64,000 bases of DNA, from positions 5,466,001 through 5,530,000 of the forward strand of contig NC_056420.1 of NCBI RefSeq assembly GCF_905147365.1, read 5' to 3'. The notes under the pieces are model-generated. The model did not search any database, had not been told where the DNA came from, and was given only the letters and a program-made list of their open reading frames with translations. This document shows positions 11,261-20,064 of this stretch, piece by piece; the first letter of the stretch is position 1; the number at the start of each line of letters is the position of its first letter. This DNA comes from Aricia agestis. Lineage: Eukaryota; Arthropoda; Insecta; Lepidoptera; Lycaenidae. A program made the position numbers and the translations under genes.

Positions 11261-12249
11261 TAAGTCAACACGCTTTGTTTATCGCTTTGTGAAAGAGCGA
11301 TAAAGAAAGTGTGTTGGTTAAGCTCCCTACGACTCTGGAAGGGGCAGCTGCAACTGCATGGGCGTAGCGAGGTACGGGCACCGCCCCCCCCCCCCCCCCT
11401 CCTCTGCACATATGCAATATGCAGGAAAAAATGGCTGAAATATGCACAAAATATGCACAATCAAAAGTCACTTTATATTAAAATTTATTTTTTTTTTGAA
11501 GAGTTTTCCGGTGGTGCCGTTAAAAAATTGGCAATTTTTATATGTAATTTCATCTAATCCAGGATTTTTCATTTCTTATACAGCACTAATAATAATTTTC
11601 TACCAACATTTTCCGATTGCAATCTTAATGCCCATGGAAGTTTATGAAATCGTTAATTATTCATTACTAATTTTTCCAACTACAAAAAAAAATGTTTCTA
11701 GAAAGATATTATTGTACCTATTGGGTGTATTGCATTCTTTAAATTGAGATGGCGACACATATTTGTAGTGTTTTGATCTATCGTACCTCTGTTTTGTGGC
11801 CTCGGTGTGTGTAATGATAGCTAGTTTGGAGACTACGAGGGCATAAAAGTACCGAAATATGCACTATCAACGAAAAATTGCCAAAATATGCACTAACGCC
11901 TAAAAAGTGCCATTATAAATGCATTTGCATATGCAAGTATGCAAATGCATATAATCCGATGTCTACTCGTGAGTTTCATACCTATTCGTTGTGTTCGTTT
12001 GCTCGCTCGTAATTTGTTTTTAACCTATCAACTCCCAAACGGCCCAAGTGGGCCGCGATTACAATAGATTTCCAAGAATCCAAGGAAATTAAAATATTCG
12101 TATACTTACTTCTCGTTGACCTAGAAATCCTAGAAATACAAAATTCTTTTTTGTGCGAGTCGGATTTACATTTGGCCATTTTTTGTGGATAAATAATAAT
12201 AATTTTGAAAATGTAATTGTAACAAGGGAAACTAAAAAAGCAAAATGCG
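11261..12249. repeat. AT-rich segment with poly(C) and repeated ATATGCA motifs
   Basis: A C-run lies at 11384-11398. The motif aaatatgcac or close variants recurs at about 11408-11460 and again at 11850-11945. Such subterminal repeats would suit a non-autonomous hAT-like or related DNA element, but I could not define terminal inverted repeats or a target duplication. No gene is supported. Confidence 0.4.
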
Positions 12250-12321
12250 AGGTCCCACCGAGATTTGAACTCGGATCGCTGGATTCAGAGTCCAGAGTGC
12301 TCACCATTACACCATGGGACC
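12250..12321 (-). tRNA. tRNA-Gln (anticodon CTG)
   Basis: The reverse complement starts GGTCCCATGGTGTAATGG and folds as a complete cloverleaf. The acceptor stem is GGTCCCA/TGGGACC, the D-loop has AATGG, the anticodon loop is CTCTGAA with CTG, and the T-arm is CCGAGTTCAAATCTCGG. The T at 12250 (on the - strand) is the discriminator. Boxes A and B are intact, there is no intron and CCA is not encoded, as expected for a eukaryotic nuclear tRNA. It decodes CAG. It matches the highly conserved animal tRNA-Gln almost base for base from memory. No SINE body follows it, so it is a genuine gene and not a SINE head. Confidence 0.95.
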
Positions 12322-13680
12322 GTTGGACGCTTGGGTCAAATTTTCCTGAATCTCTCGGCTCCGAGACAAGATTATTTACGCACTACGCACCTAGGGCAGG
12401 AAAATAAGATCTGAGGCTTTCTTATTTACTGCCCATGGTGCGTTACATACTATTTTTCTCATCGACGGAGGCGGAAAACGGCAACATCGGTAAGCGCAGC
12501 GGGAAGAAAGTTGACGTTTTCCGCCCGGAGGTGAGAAAATTATATTTTGTACTCGGGGAATCGAGACAGAAGCGGTCATTGACTCCCTGTCAAAAAACTT
12601 GTCATTTTCTATTCGGAACGTGCACGTCAGTAGTGACATATTTTAAAAGAAGTTTTAGGGGCATGTGTCAAAAAATAAACAACAAGAGTTTGTTTATTTT
12701 GTAAATATTAAAGCAAATAAAATATATGTAGAACAATAATTAATGGTATTTGGGTTATATTTAGTTAAAAACTACTTGTGGAAAATGAATATAAAAAAGT
12801 AAAACACCCAATAAGTTTCAAGGCCCAATCTATGCTAAAAGGAAAGAAATTGGAGTTAGCAGGACATGTAAGGGATGTAGAAGAGCTAAAAACTAATGGC
12901 AATGTTATTTAATACGAGCCAATATAATTCGCCGAACATCGGTGACTTTAGCACCCTATGAAACAAGTTCAAACGCAAGTACTCAACCAACCAAAAAACG
13001 TAACTAAACATTTGGATAAAACAAGTCTAAAAATTTTTATTCATTCTTACAGATAGATAATAATGATTGGCCATCGGGTTGTTGCTAGAGTAAAATGCAG
13101 CTGCGTTTATAACCAGCTCCTGCTTTAATCAGTAACAAAAATACGAGCAATACTTGGAAATAAATGTTGTTTTTAAAAATCTTGTTTTTATTAATTTTTT
13201 ACAACATTAATACTCTTGAAGAAAATCGGAGTCCATAAATTTACTAAAACACTGCAAACATTATTCATGTTTCTGGTTAGGTACATTTTCAATCAATGAG
13301 TTTCTAAAATAGTAACATAGAATAATCATTGCTTTCACTATGGATTCTTACACGAGCAATATCATAAGTCTTTTCGGTTTCCTCTTGAGAGTACTCGTTT
13401 TATTTTGCTCAAAATGGGGGCATAATAATTTAAACTTTTTTACTCCTTTTATCTAAAACTTGCTAACTTGAAAAACCTTTTTCATTCAATACTCTATCTC
13501 CAGCTTCTAAAAGATCAGTTAAACCAGAAGTAGTATCTGGTTTATCGTCATTTGTGAGTCACTATTTCTTCCACCTGATAGGTACTTTGGATTTAAATGA
13601 AATATTCTATGAAACTATCACTGTCCAGAGAGAGAGACCATGGTGATCCATCATTCATCAACACTAAAATAATAGTTAAG
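12322..13680. other. Intergenic DNA beside the tRNA
   Basis: At 12455-12545 a weak inverted repeat pairs 'ggaggcggaaaacg' with 'cgttttccgcccggagg'; a related phrase occurs near 17600. The rest is AT-rich, with no supported gene. Confidence 0.4.
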
Positions 13681-13684
13681 TACT

Positions 13685-14085
13685 CAATTAATCTATACAT
13701 ATAATAAAATCGTCAGAGACTCAATTCTGTTATCTGTACATTGAATATTTTTGAAAAATAATACTTGGGACGTATTATTTTTCATGTTCTGCGCGCCCCC
13801 CCAAACCCCTCCCACCCCTCCTAAAATTTTTCTTTCGACAACACGATGTCACGTAGACATATTTCTCCATTTTTAAGAACAAAGCTAAAAACTACACTAA
13901 ACATACGGCTTTCGAGTGACATTTGATTTTGGGGGGCAGCCCCACAACCCCACCCCCCCCCCCCCGCCCCCCCAACCATGGATCTGTTACTTATAACGAA
14001 ATGGTGTCATGGCGTTTGTATTACGTCTTATTTCTCCTATTTAGGAACAAACTAAGTCATCTTCACATATAATAAAATCGTAAGA
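13685..14085. repeat. Dispersed repeat C with C-runs
   Basis: Contains the phrases 'tacatataataaaatcg', 'taatacttgggacgt', a C-rich block, 'cggctttcgagtgacatttg', another long C-run at about 13954-13973, and 'atggtgtcatggcgtttgta'. The same phrase set recurs at 25755-25915, 48290-48540 and 57550-57890, so it is a dispersed element. The G/C homopolymers vary in length between copies. Confidence 0.6.
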
Positions 14086-14224
14086 GACTCAATTCTGGAC
14101 ATTGAATATTTTTTTTAAATAATACTTGCGACGTGATCTACTACTGCTGACGCGGATGAAGTCGCGGGCACCAGCTAGTATCTTTATAAAATTAAACTCA
14201 AATAAAATTGACTTGACTGATAAT
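14086..14224. repeat. 139-bp tandem duplication, copy 1
   Basis: Starts 'gactcaattctggacattga' and includes 'gctgacgcggatgaagtcgc'. It is repeated directly at 14225-14361. Confidence 0.8.
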
Positions 14225-14361
14225 GACTCAATTCTGGACATTGAATATTTTTTTAAAATAATACTTGCGACGTGATCTACTACTGCTGACGCGGATGAAG
14301 TCGCGGGCACCAGCTAGTATCTTTATAAAATTAAACTCAAATAAAATTGACTTGACTGATA
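14225..14361. repeat. 139-bp tandem duplication, copy 2
   Basis: Nearly identical to 14086-14224 with a few base differences and a one-base T-run difference. This is a recent local duplication within a 'cgcggatgaagtcgcgggca' repeat fragment. Confidence 0.8.
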
Positions 14362-14898
14362 ATGTAATTTTAGGTTATATCGAATCACACACTTTTTCAT
14401 TTTTACAGCAGCTATCCATTTATATCTGATCTAATTTCCTAGTGGATTTAGGAAAAACATTAAATTTGTATACTGACTACCTATTTCTGCTTTTATTTTT
14501 GCAGTCTACGATACAAAAATAATTAAGACCAATTTCTAAAAATTTCAAAACAAGATTGACATGTTTGATTGACTATTAGCTGAGCCCCTTTGATTGCATA
14601 TTTTTGCCGCGGCAAGCGTGGCAATCGCTTTCTTTACCCCCTCCACCCACTTCGCACGCTCCGAATACAGGTAGTAACAAAACTAAGTGATAATAATTTA
14701 GGGTGTGTACGCCTTTCTTGTAGAGATTCACTTTGAAAGTAGTAGCGCTGAAAGACCAATTTAATTATTTTTCACTTTTATAATGACCAAGTGCCTCAGC
14801 CCCCCCGCTCCCCCCAAACAAAAGTGAAAAAAAAATTGGTCTTTCAGCGCTGCTATTTTTTCAGTGAACTCGCTACAAGAACCTCGACACACCTTATA

Positions 14899-15036
14899 CA
14901 ATATTTGATCTATCTCTGGTTTTGCCCTACTATAGCTCACAATTGAACATAAAATATATGTCTCTAATATCTAATGTGAGCTATTCCTATCTCTAGTAGG
15001 GCCAACCAGAGATAGATCAAATATTGGGAACCGCCG
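14899..15036. mobile_element. MITE related to 11159-11260
   Basis: Begins 'caatatttgatctatctctg' and ends with the inverse 'cagagatagatcaaatattg'. It shares 'gagctattcctatctctagt' with the element at 11159. Confidence 0.6.
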
Positions 15037-15107
15037 TCAGTTTTATTAGACCTTGTATAAAGCGCGATTGACAATGAAGTGTCAGATGTTCCTAGACTAT
15101 GGAATAT

Positions 15108-15126
15108 CCATTGAAATGTTACATTT
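15108..15126. repeat. Left target-site duplication of the viral insertion
   Basis: CCATTGAAATGTTACATTT. It is identical over 19 bp to 16567-16585 and immediately abuts a T-rich tract, which is the poly(A) tail in the orientation of the insert. Confidence 0.85.
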
Positions 15127-15508
15127 TTTTTTTTATTTTTTTTTATTATAAAATTGGGGCCGTCTATAGACTGTTCGTCCATATCCTTTTTTTGTTATTT
15201 TATTATTTAGATTTTTCGCACCAAGGATAATTGAAATAATATTATGAATTTTAATTAATTGTGGTCCATCACGCCATGGACACTTTTTTTTTTTTTTTTT
15301 TTTTATATATATATGTGTATATGAATATTTAATAGAATAGAGTATAATATGTTATACATATAATAAATAAATATATACATTTATTGTTTTATAAATTGCA
15401 TAATAATAATATTAATGTTTTGAACGGTGAGGTCCCAGTCGGTGTGGCGGCCAGTAGATCCGACATTTTCCGATTTCCTTAGATTTTATGCTGCTCCACC
15501 CTTTGCCT
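15127..15508 (-). other. 3' UTR-like part and poly(A) tract of the endogenous viral insertion
   Basis: Read on the - strand, this follows the viral stop codon and ends in A-rich tracts (T-runs at 15124-15134 and 15136-15144). A second, internal A-tract lies at 15284-15304 (as T). No coding frame is visible. A poly(A) tail next to a target-site duplication shows that a polyadenylated RNA was copied by a LINE-type machinery. Confidence 0.6.
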
Positions 15509-16566
15509 TTAGATGTTGTGACATTGGCTTGGTGGAGAGGGGTCACTCAAGCTGGGTGGAGTTTCTAGGTTGTTAAAAAGACATCGTTCTGTGTCGAATC
15601 TACCCGCCATGTGGCTTAGGACTTTATCGTTCCTGTCTTTTATAGCCATTTTTATATCATAATCTCTTATGTGTTCGGTTGACACCTCCGTGGCTCTTTT
15701 TATGAAGCTTGCCACAGCGTCTCCATCAGTGTCAGTGTAATAGACACAGGTGTTAGTGTGCCGGGATATGGCTACAACTGCATGAGGAACGCTGTCATGG
15801 ATTGCCAGCTTTCGGGACTTGGTCTGTATGATGATCACCGAGGGACTCGTTAATCCCTGAGCTTCATGGATTGTGAGGACGCGAGAGTCCGTTCCCGATC
15901 CATAGCCTGTATTAGTGAGGGCTGCTTTCTCCTCTTGTGTGTGGACAAGATACAGGGTATTAAGATTGGTTTTAGGTATTCTCGCTCCTGAATACTTCAT
16001 TAGCTTTAGGGACCGCACTATTTCCTTCGATGAATAGATGTTATTATAGACCATGCTTAAGGCGTATGCCACATCCATAGGGCTCCTGTGTGTGCAAGAC
16101 AACTCCTGGGTGATGCTGGTTACCAGGTTTGGACGAGTGTAATTAAGTTTAAAGAGGTTTTCACGCTCTATAAACGGGAGTTGGTTAATATCTCCAATGA
16201 GGATAACATCGTTGGCGCCTGTTAACTGATTCGCCATGACGATTGAGCCGAAATGGTTCATGAGGGCCTACGGAGGGTCAACTATCAACCTTTTGTAGGT
16301 TTCTTTTGTCCCATTTACCAGCAAAGAGGCCATGGTACGAACTTTATCTTTAACTTTGTTGCCAGTTCGTAGCGATAGCCTTTGCTTTAGATCCTCGGCT
16401 GCTTCGATTGTCGTTGTTATTATAACGTCTGTTTCCTCATTGAAGTTATTAATGATCCAAGTTGTCTTCCCACATCCAGGAACCCCATTGACCCACGAGT
16501 AGTTGATAGGTTTCGCGAATATATCCCAGTCCATGCTGGATTCGGGGTCCCCAGATAGGATAGGTG
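15509..16566 (-). pseudogene. Endogenous viral element: superfamily 1 RNA-virus helicase
   Basis: Two open blocks in one frame, 16566 down to 16271 and 16267 down to 15509, are separated only by a TAG at 16268-16270. They read as a Viral_helicase1-type domain. In order there is a GVPGCGKTT Walker A, a TTT motif Ia, a Walker B region, GDINQLP, a THRSP motif, an HEAQG motif V and a VAISRHT motif VI. This set is typical of alphavirus-like plus-strand RNA viruses; the GDxQxP / HRS / SRHT combination points to the virga/nege/kita-like side. The Walker B site is broken: the Asp is followed by Pro-Pro and then the stop. The capping and polymerase regions are absent. The frame ends at TAA (15509-15511), followed by a 3' UTR-like segment. 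Most likely a non-functional fossil, though the long open stretch suggests modest age. The exact viral family needs a database comparison. Confidence 0.85.
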
Positions 16567-16585
16567 CCATTGAAATGTTACATTT
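16567..16585. repeat. Right target-site duplication of the viral insertion
   Basis: Exact 19-bp copy of 15108-15126. It lies at the 5'-truncated end of the insert and continues into the interior of the foldback element ('gctttgcatttattag'). Confidence 0.85.
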
Positions 16586-16877
16586 GCTTTGCATTTATTA
16601 GAGGACGCAATTTTATTTTTGGAATATGTTCGGGGGGGGGGGGGTCAATAGAAGCTTAACCTCAAGTTTGTGGGGTCGCCACTCTTGTCCCCCGGCCGCC
16701 ATCTTGAAAAAAGGGGTGACAACACTATTTTCGTGATATCTCGGAAACTGTACGTTTTACAAAAAAATTGTAAGAACATAATTTGTTGCAAATTACTTTA
16801 GCTAGAAATATATTTATATAACTTTTTACCCAAAATTTAAAATTTAAAAAGTTATAAGCAAAAAAGGGAGAAAATTT

Positions 16878-17072
16878 TTGAAAAGGTTTATTATTACTCT
16901 TCAACTTTGTTTAGTACATTTTATAAAAAAAATATTTCAGACCAACCTTGTAGAAGATCTTTTGAGAAAAAGACCCCCCGATCCCATAAAATTAATTTTC
17001 TGCAGATACAAAGGAAACTGTGGAACCATGTGTGGCTGTAGAAAAGCAGTCCTGAAACGCTTTATAGTATAG
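16878..17072 (+). pseudogene. Cysteine-rich (CXC-like) coding remnant inside the foldback element
   Basis: The frame encodes about 64 residues ending DPIKLIFCRYKGNCGT, MCGCRKAVLKRFIV. The spacing F-C-x4-N-C-x3-C-x-C-R-K resembles the first half of a tesmin/CXC-type cysteine motif that I recall at the C-terminus of transposon-associated proteins in insects. The second half of the cysteine pattern is missing. An inverted copy of the same DNA lies at about 17205-17290, so it forms part of the element's palindrome. The function is not intact. Confidence 0.4.
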
Positions 17073-17402
17073 TTTAGGCATGTGCAGACTAGTATAGTAG
17101 GCATACTATAATATAGTTTGCATATATTTATGTATTGTAGTAGGCATACTGTAGACTGTGGCTGCAGAAAAGCAGGCCTGAAATGCTTTACAAAATAGTA
17201 GGCATGCTCTGCATTTCAGGCCTGCTTTTCTGCAGCCACACATGCTTCCACAGTTTCCTTTGCATCTGCAGAAAATTAATTTCATGAGATATCCCCAATC
17301 CCCCTCGGATTGGGGGATCCCCCCCCCCCAAATTCCAAAAATAAAATTGCGTCATCTAATAAATGCAATATTCGGTCCTAAAATTGTAACATTTCAATGG
17401 AC

Positions 17403-18168
17403 TATAAGGGCGATATCGTATTTTGCATTGAATATCAAGCATATTATCACTTTGAACTCATAAAAAGTAGGAGATTATCATTATAAGAGTTACCAAGAGG
17501 TTTTCCGATAAATCTGTAATAATCTGTGTCTTTATAAGTGGTCAATTTTATTCTTAAATATTATAAATACAGTGCGAGCATTTTTCATTTAGGCCTAGAC
17601 TAAAAAGGTCAATGACTGCTACCGCCTCGTTTCTCCGAGTACAGTATAGCAATAACTTGAACATTGACTACATTAAAAAACAGAACGTGTTTGTCTCGAA
17701 TAAAAAAATGCATAAATTATATTAAAATATTGAACCTTACAATACATAAGCAAGGGCCGATTTTCGGTTATACCTGCAAATGTGCACGAATACTTCTCCA
17801 ATCTTTCGGTACCGCCGACTAACGGATTAAATCTGTATGTCGACGGTTCTCTGGATTTGGTAAAGTAATCGTGACGGTGTCCCTGGGCAACGCTCGCTTG
17901 AAAGTTGAAACATCTAGCGGATGTAGCAAGCGGGCGGCTGATCGACCGTCGGACCAGCTGACCCCGGACCTGACTGCAGCGTTGCCGTTGCCGTTTAGGG
18001 GAGGGGGCGCGCTCAGCTCAACTTGTCGGGGCTTGGTTGTGTAAACAGCCAGGTTCCCTTGCAAGCGGGGCTCCGTGAGGGTGGACCTTTTATTTCCCTA
18101 GCTACTCATGAGATTTGAATGGAGTTTGAATAGGACCAGGAAAGTCTTGTGGCCGAACTGGAAGGCTT
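17403..18168. other. Intergenic DNA with a GC-rich block
   Basis: No supported gene. The stretch 17820-18065 is GC-richer than its surroundings and borders the LINE remnant, so it may be decayed LINE sequence. I could not read a convincing frame. Confidence 0.4.
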
Positions 18169-18709
18169 ATGCTCCACGGAGGTGATGGAATTCGACGTAG
18201 CCGAGGACCACTTATTGTCTATGTCTGTCGGGGCAGAGGACCTCCCTCTCTATTAAGCGCTTCTGCACCTTCTTTTTCTGAAGTTGAGGCTGGCGCTACC
18301 GCTAACGCCCCTAAGAGAAGAAGAAGACAACTCAGTGGGGCAGCCAAGAGGCTGAGGCGGATCGCGAGGGGTCAGAGCCTCGAAGAGGCGAAGACCCTTT
18401 GTCAGAAACCAATCAGTGAGTATCCTGAGTATGCCGAGGAATTCAACCAGCTCTCAGAAAATGGATCAAAACCACGCTCGACAACAGGGTAGCCATATCG
18501 ACTATTATGGACCTGACACTCAAAATCAGGCTGACACAAGGTTGCCCACAATGAGGTTTGATGTCACCCCTGGAATGGTCCCTGGTAATGGATGAGCTAT
18601 TTAGGGATCACAGACTAAGCAGGAAGCAATGGGCTGAGACCCCTGGCCTTGAACACTTTAAGGCACTAATTCCTGGCTTCAACAAGAAACTATCAGAATT
18701 AGTGCTCAC
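18169..18709 (+). pseudogene. Jockey/R1-like LINE remnant, ORF1- and RT-derived part
   Basis: The frame at 18169-18492 contains LSGAAKRLRRIARGQSLEEA, a basic, Ala/Arg-rich stretch like LINE ORF1 (gag-like) proteins. Around 18458 it switches to reverse-transcriptase sequence: KWIK, then IRLTQGCPQ, a stop where the family has a Gly, and MSPLEWSLVMDEL. That is the conserved GCPQGG-x-LSPLLW box of Jockey/R1-type RTs. It then jumps again to the C-terminal region (TPGLEHFKALIPG). These joins show internal deletions. The remnant continues after the hAT insertion at 19426. Confidence 0.65.
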
Positions 18710-19425
18710 TAGGGAATTCAATACCGGGATACCGGGATCCCGAAATACCGGGATCCCGCGTGCATTTTGCGGGACTAATCCCGGTCGAAAATTTACCGGG
18801 ATCCCGCGGGACTGGCGGGATTACAAAGAAGCGTGATTCATACGTGTAACTCTGCAGGCGGAGGTGCGTGAACTGGATACTAGCAGCCCACTAAACAATT
18901 ATTTACCTTCAATTCACTTTTAATGACAATTGTACCAACCAGCGTGGAAGCTGAGCTAACTTTTTCAGCTGCTGCCTACCTAGTGTGGAATATCAGGAGC
19001 CATTTGGCAGACGATACAAAATTAATACCTTAACTTTTTTAACATACTTTTATAAGCGGACTCTTTGATTTCAATTTTATATCTATATTTCGAAAAAAAA
19101 AACTTAATTATAAGATGACAATAAATAAGTGAGTTTTTTTAAGTTTTTTTTAACTATTATTATTACGATTAGACACTAGACATATAAAAAAATAGTTTTC
19201 TTTTATTTTTATTAATAAACCCCTGTAAAAAAGTGTTCCACAAAGTTTGTTTTCTTTGACTTTCTGAGCATAAAACGGGGTATATCAAGAATCATTATAA
19301 CGATTTATTTTAAAAGTTTAAAATCAACCTGCGGGATCCCGCAAATACCGGGATCCAGCGGGATTGTGATGGTTTAATCCCGCAAATACCGGGATTGAAA
19401 TTATCTTGCGGGATTGCATTCCCTA
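18710..19425 (+). mobile_element. hAT-type transposon remnant inserted in the LINE
   Basis: The ends TAGGGAATTCAAT and ATTGCATTCCCTA are terminal inverted repeats, with 'accgggat' / 'atcccggt' motifs repeated just inside both ends. Flanking octamers GTGCTCAC (18702-18709) and GTACTTAC (19426-19433) are an 8-bp target duplication with two changes. A frame near 18920-19020 reads TSVEAELTFSAAAYLVWNIR followed by SHLADDTKL, which matches the hAT C-terminal dimerisation region. The rest of the transposase is lost. Confidence 0.8.
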
Positions 19426-19815
19426 GTACTTACCTTGGGTAGGAACCAATTAAGAATCCTTACCAGAAGCCTAACTGGGCACTGCAAGCTCAAAAAACAC
19501 CTAAACAGAATGGGTATTTGTAGCATAATGACTTGCAGATTCTGTGAGGAGGAGGATGAGACACCTATTCACCTTCTCTCGACTGTTCTGCTCTACTACA
19601 GAGCAGGAACAGGCACCTTGGTTGCCACGAATACTCATCCACAGAGGAAATTCGCGGCACCAACCCAAACCATATCGTTCAATTGATAAGCAGTATTGGG
19701 TTGGGGCTTCGTGGGGATGATACTTTAGTGCGAAGGAGTCACAATAGATTCTTATGGGTCGCAGTGACGTCAGAGCTACAGCTGCAACCTGCCTTCTTTA
19801 ACAAAAAAAAAAACA
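19426..19815 (+). pseudogene. Jockey/R1-like LINE remnant, C-terminal part and poly(A)
   Basis: The frame resumes directly after the hAT element and reads LGRNQLRILTRSLTGHCKLK and CRFCEEEDETPIHLL, the C-terminal region with a zinc-knuckle-like CxxC...H typical of this LINE group. A 3' UTR with 'gggtcgcagtgacgtcagag' and an A-run at 19802-19812 closes it. The same tail appears at 5640-5830. Confidence 0.7.
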
Positions 19816-19984
19816 ATAAGCAAGTTGAAGAGAAAAGAAAAAGTTTTTCTTTGCTAACTTTTGTTTTCAGTAATATTTATAACACTAATGACCGTTTATC
19901 TTGTTTTTATAATTACTAGTATTGTTGTAATTTTTTATCGAATATAATTGTTTATTATCCAGGCGTATCTTTTAATCGATTTTG

Positions 19985-20014
19985 CGATAAGAAGATAATA
20001 TTTTGAGTATAAAA
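19985..20014 (+). promoter_or_regulatory. Core promoter of lipase 1 with GATA motifs and TATA box
   Basis: TATAAAA at 20008-20014 lies about 50 bp before the ATG at 20065, leaving room for a short 5' UTR. Two GATA-factor motifs, GATAAG (19986-19991) and GATAA (19994-19998), lie just upstream. GATA sites next to a TATA box are common in insect midgut and fat-body genes. Tissue expression is inferred and was not observed. Confidence 0.55.
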
Positions 20015-20064
20015 TACAAGGCGTCACGGGGTTCCTTGAAGTACTTACATATTATATCGAAGAC

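Larger units (their letters stand above)
15105..17402. mobile_element. Foldback DNA element interrupted by a viral insertion
   Basis: The left end 'tccattgaaatgttaca' at 15107-15123 is inverted at 17386-17402 as 'tgtaacatttcaatgga'. Inside, 'gcatttattagaggacgcaa' at 16593-16612 is inverted near 17349-17368. Further in, G- and C-runs face each other at 16632-16643 and 17322-17331, and a third pair of arms (about 16985-17065 and 17205-17290) carries 'tgtggctgcagaaaagcagg'. The element is therefore an extended palindrome of about 850 bp before it received the 1.44-kb viral cDNA at 15127-16566. The outer boundaries are inferred from the symmetric ends only. Confidence 0.65.

Noticed and set aside
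16595..16650. Extension of the viral helicase frame upstream of the right target duplication
   Set aside because: Bases beyond 16566 are the 19-bp duplication and foldback sequence; an apparent start codon in that frame is host DNA.
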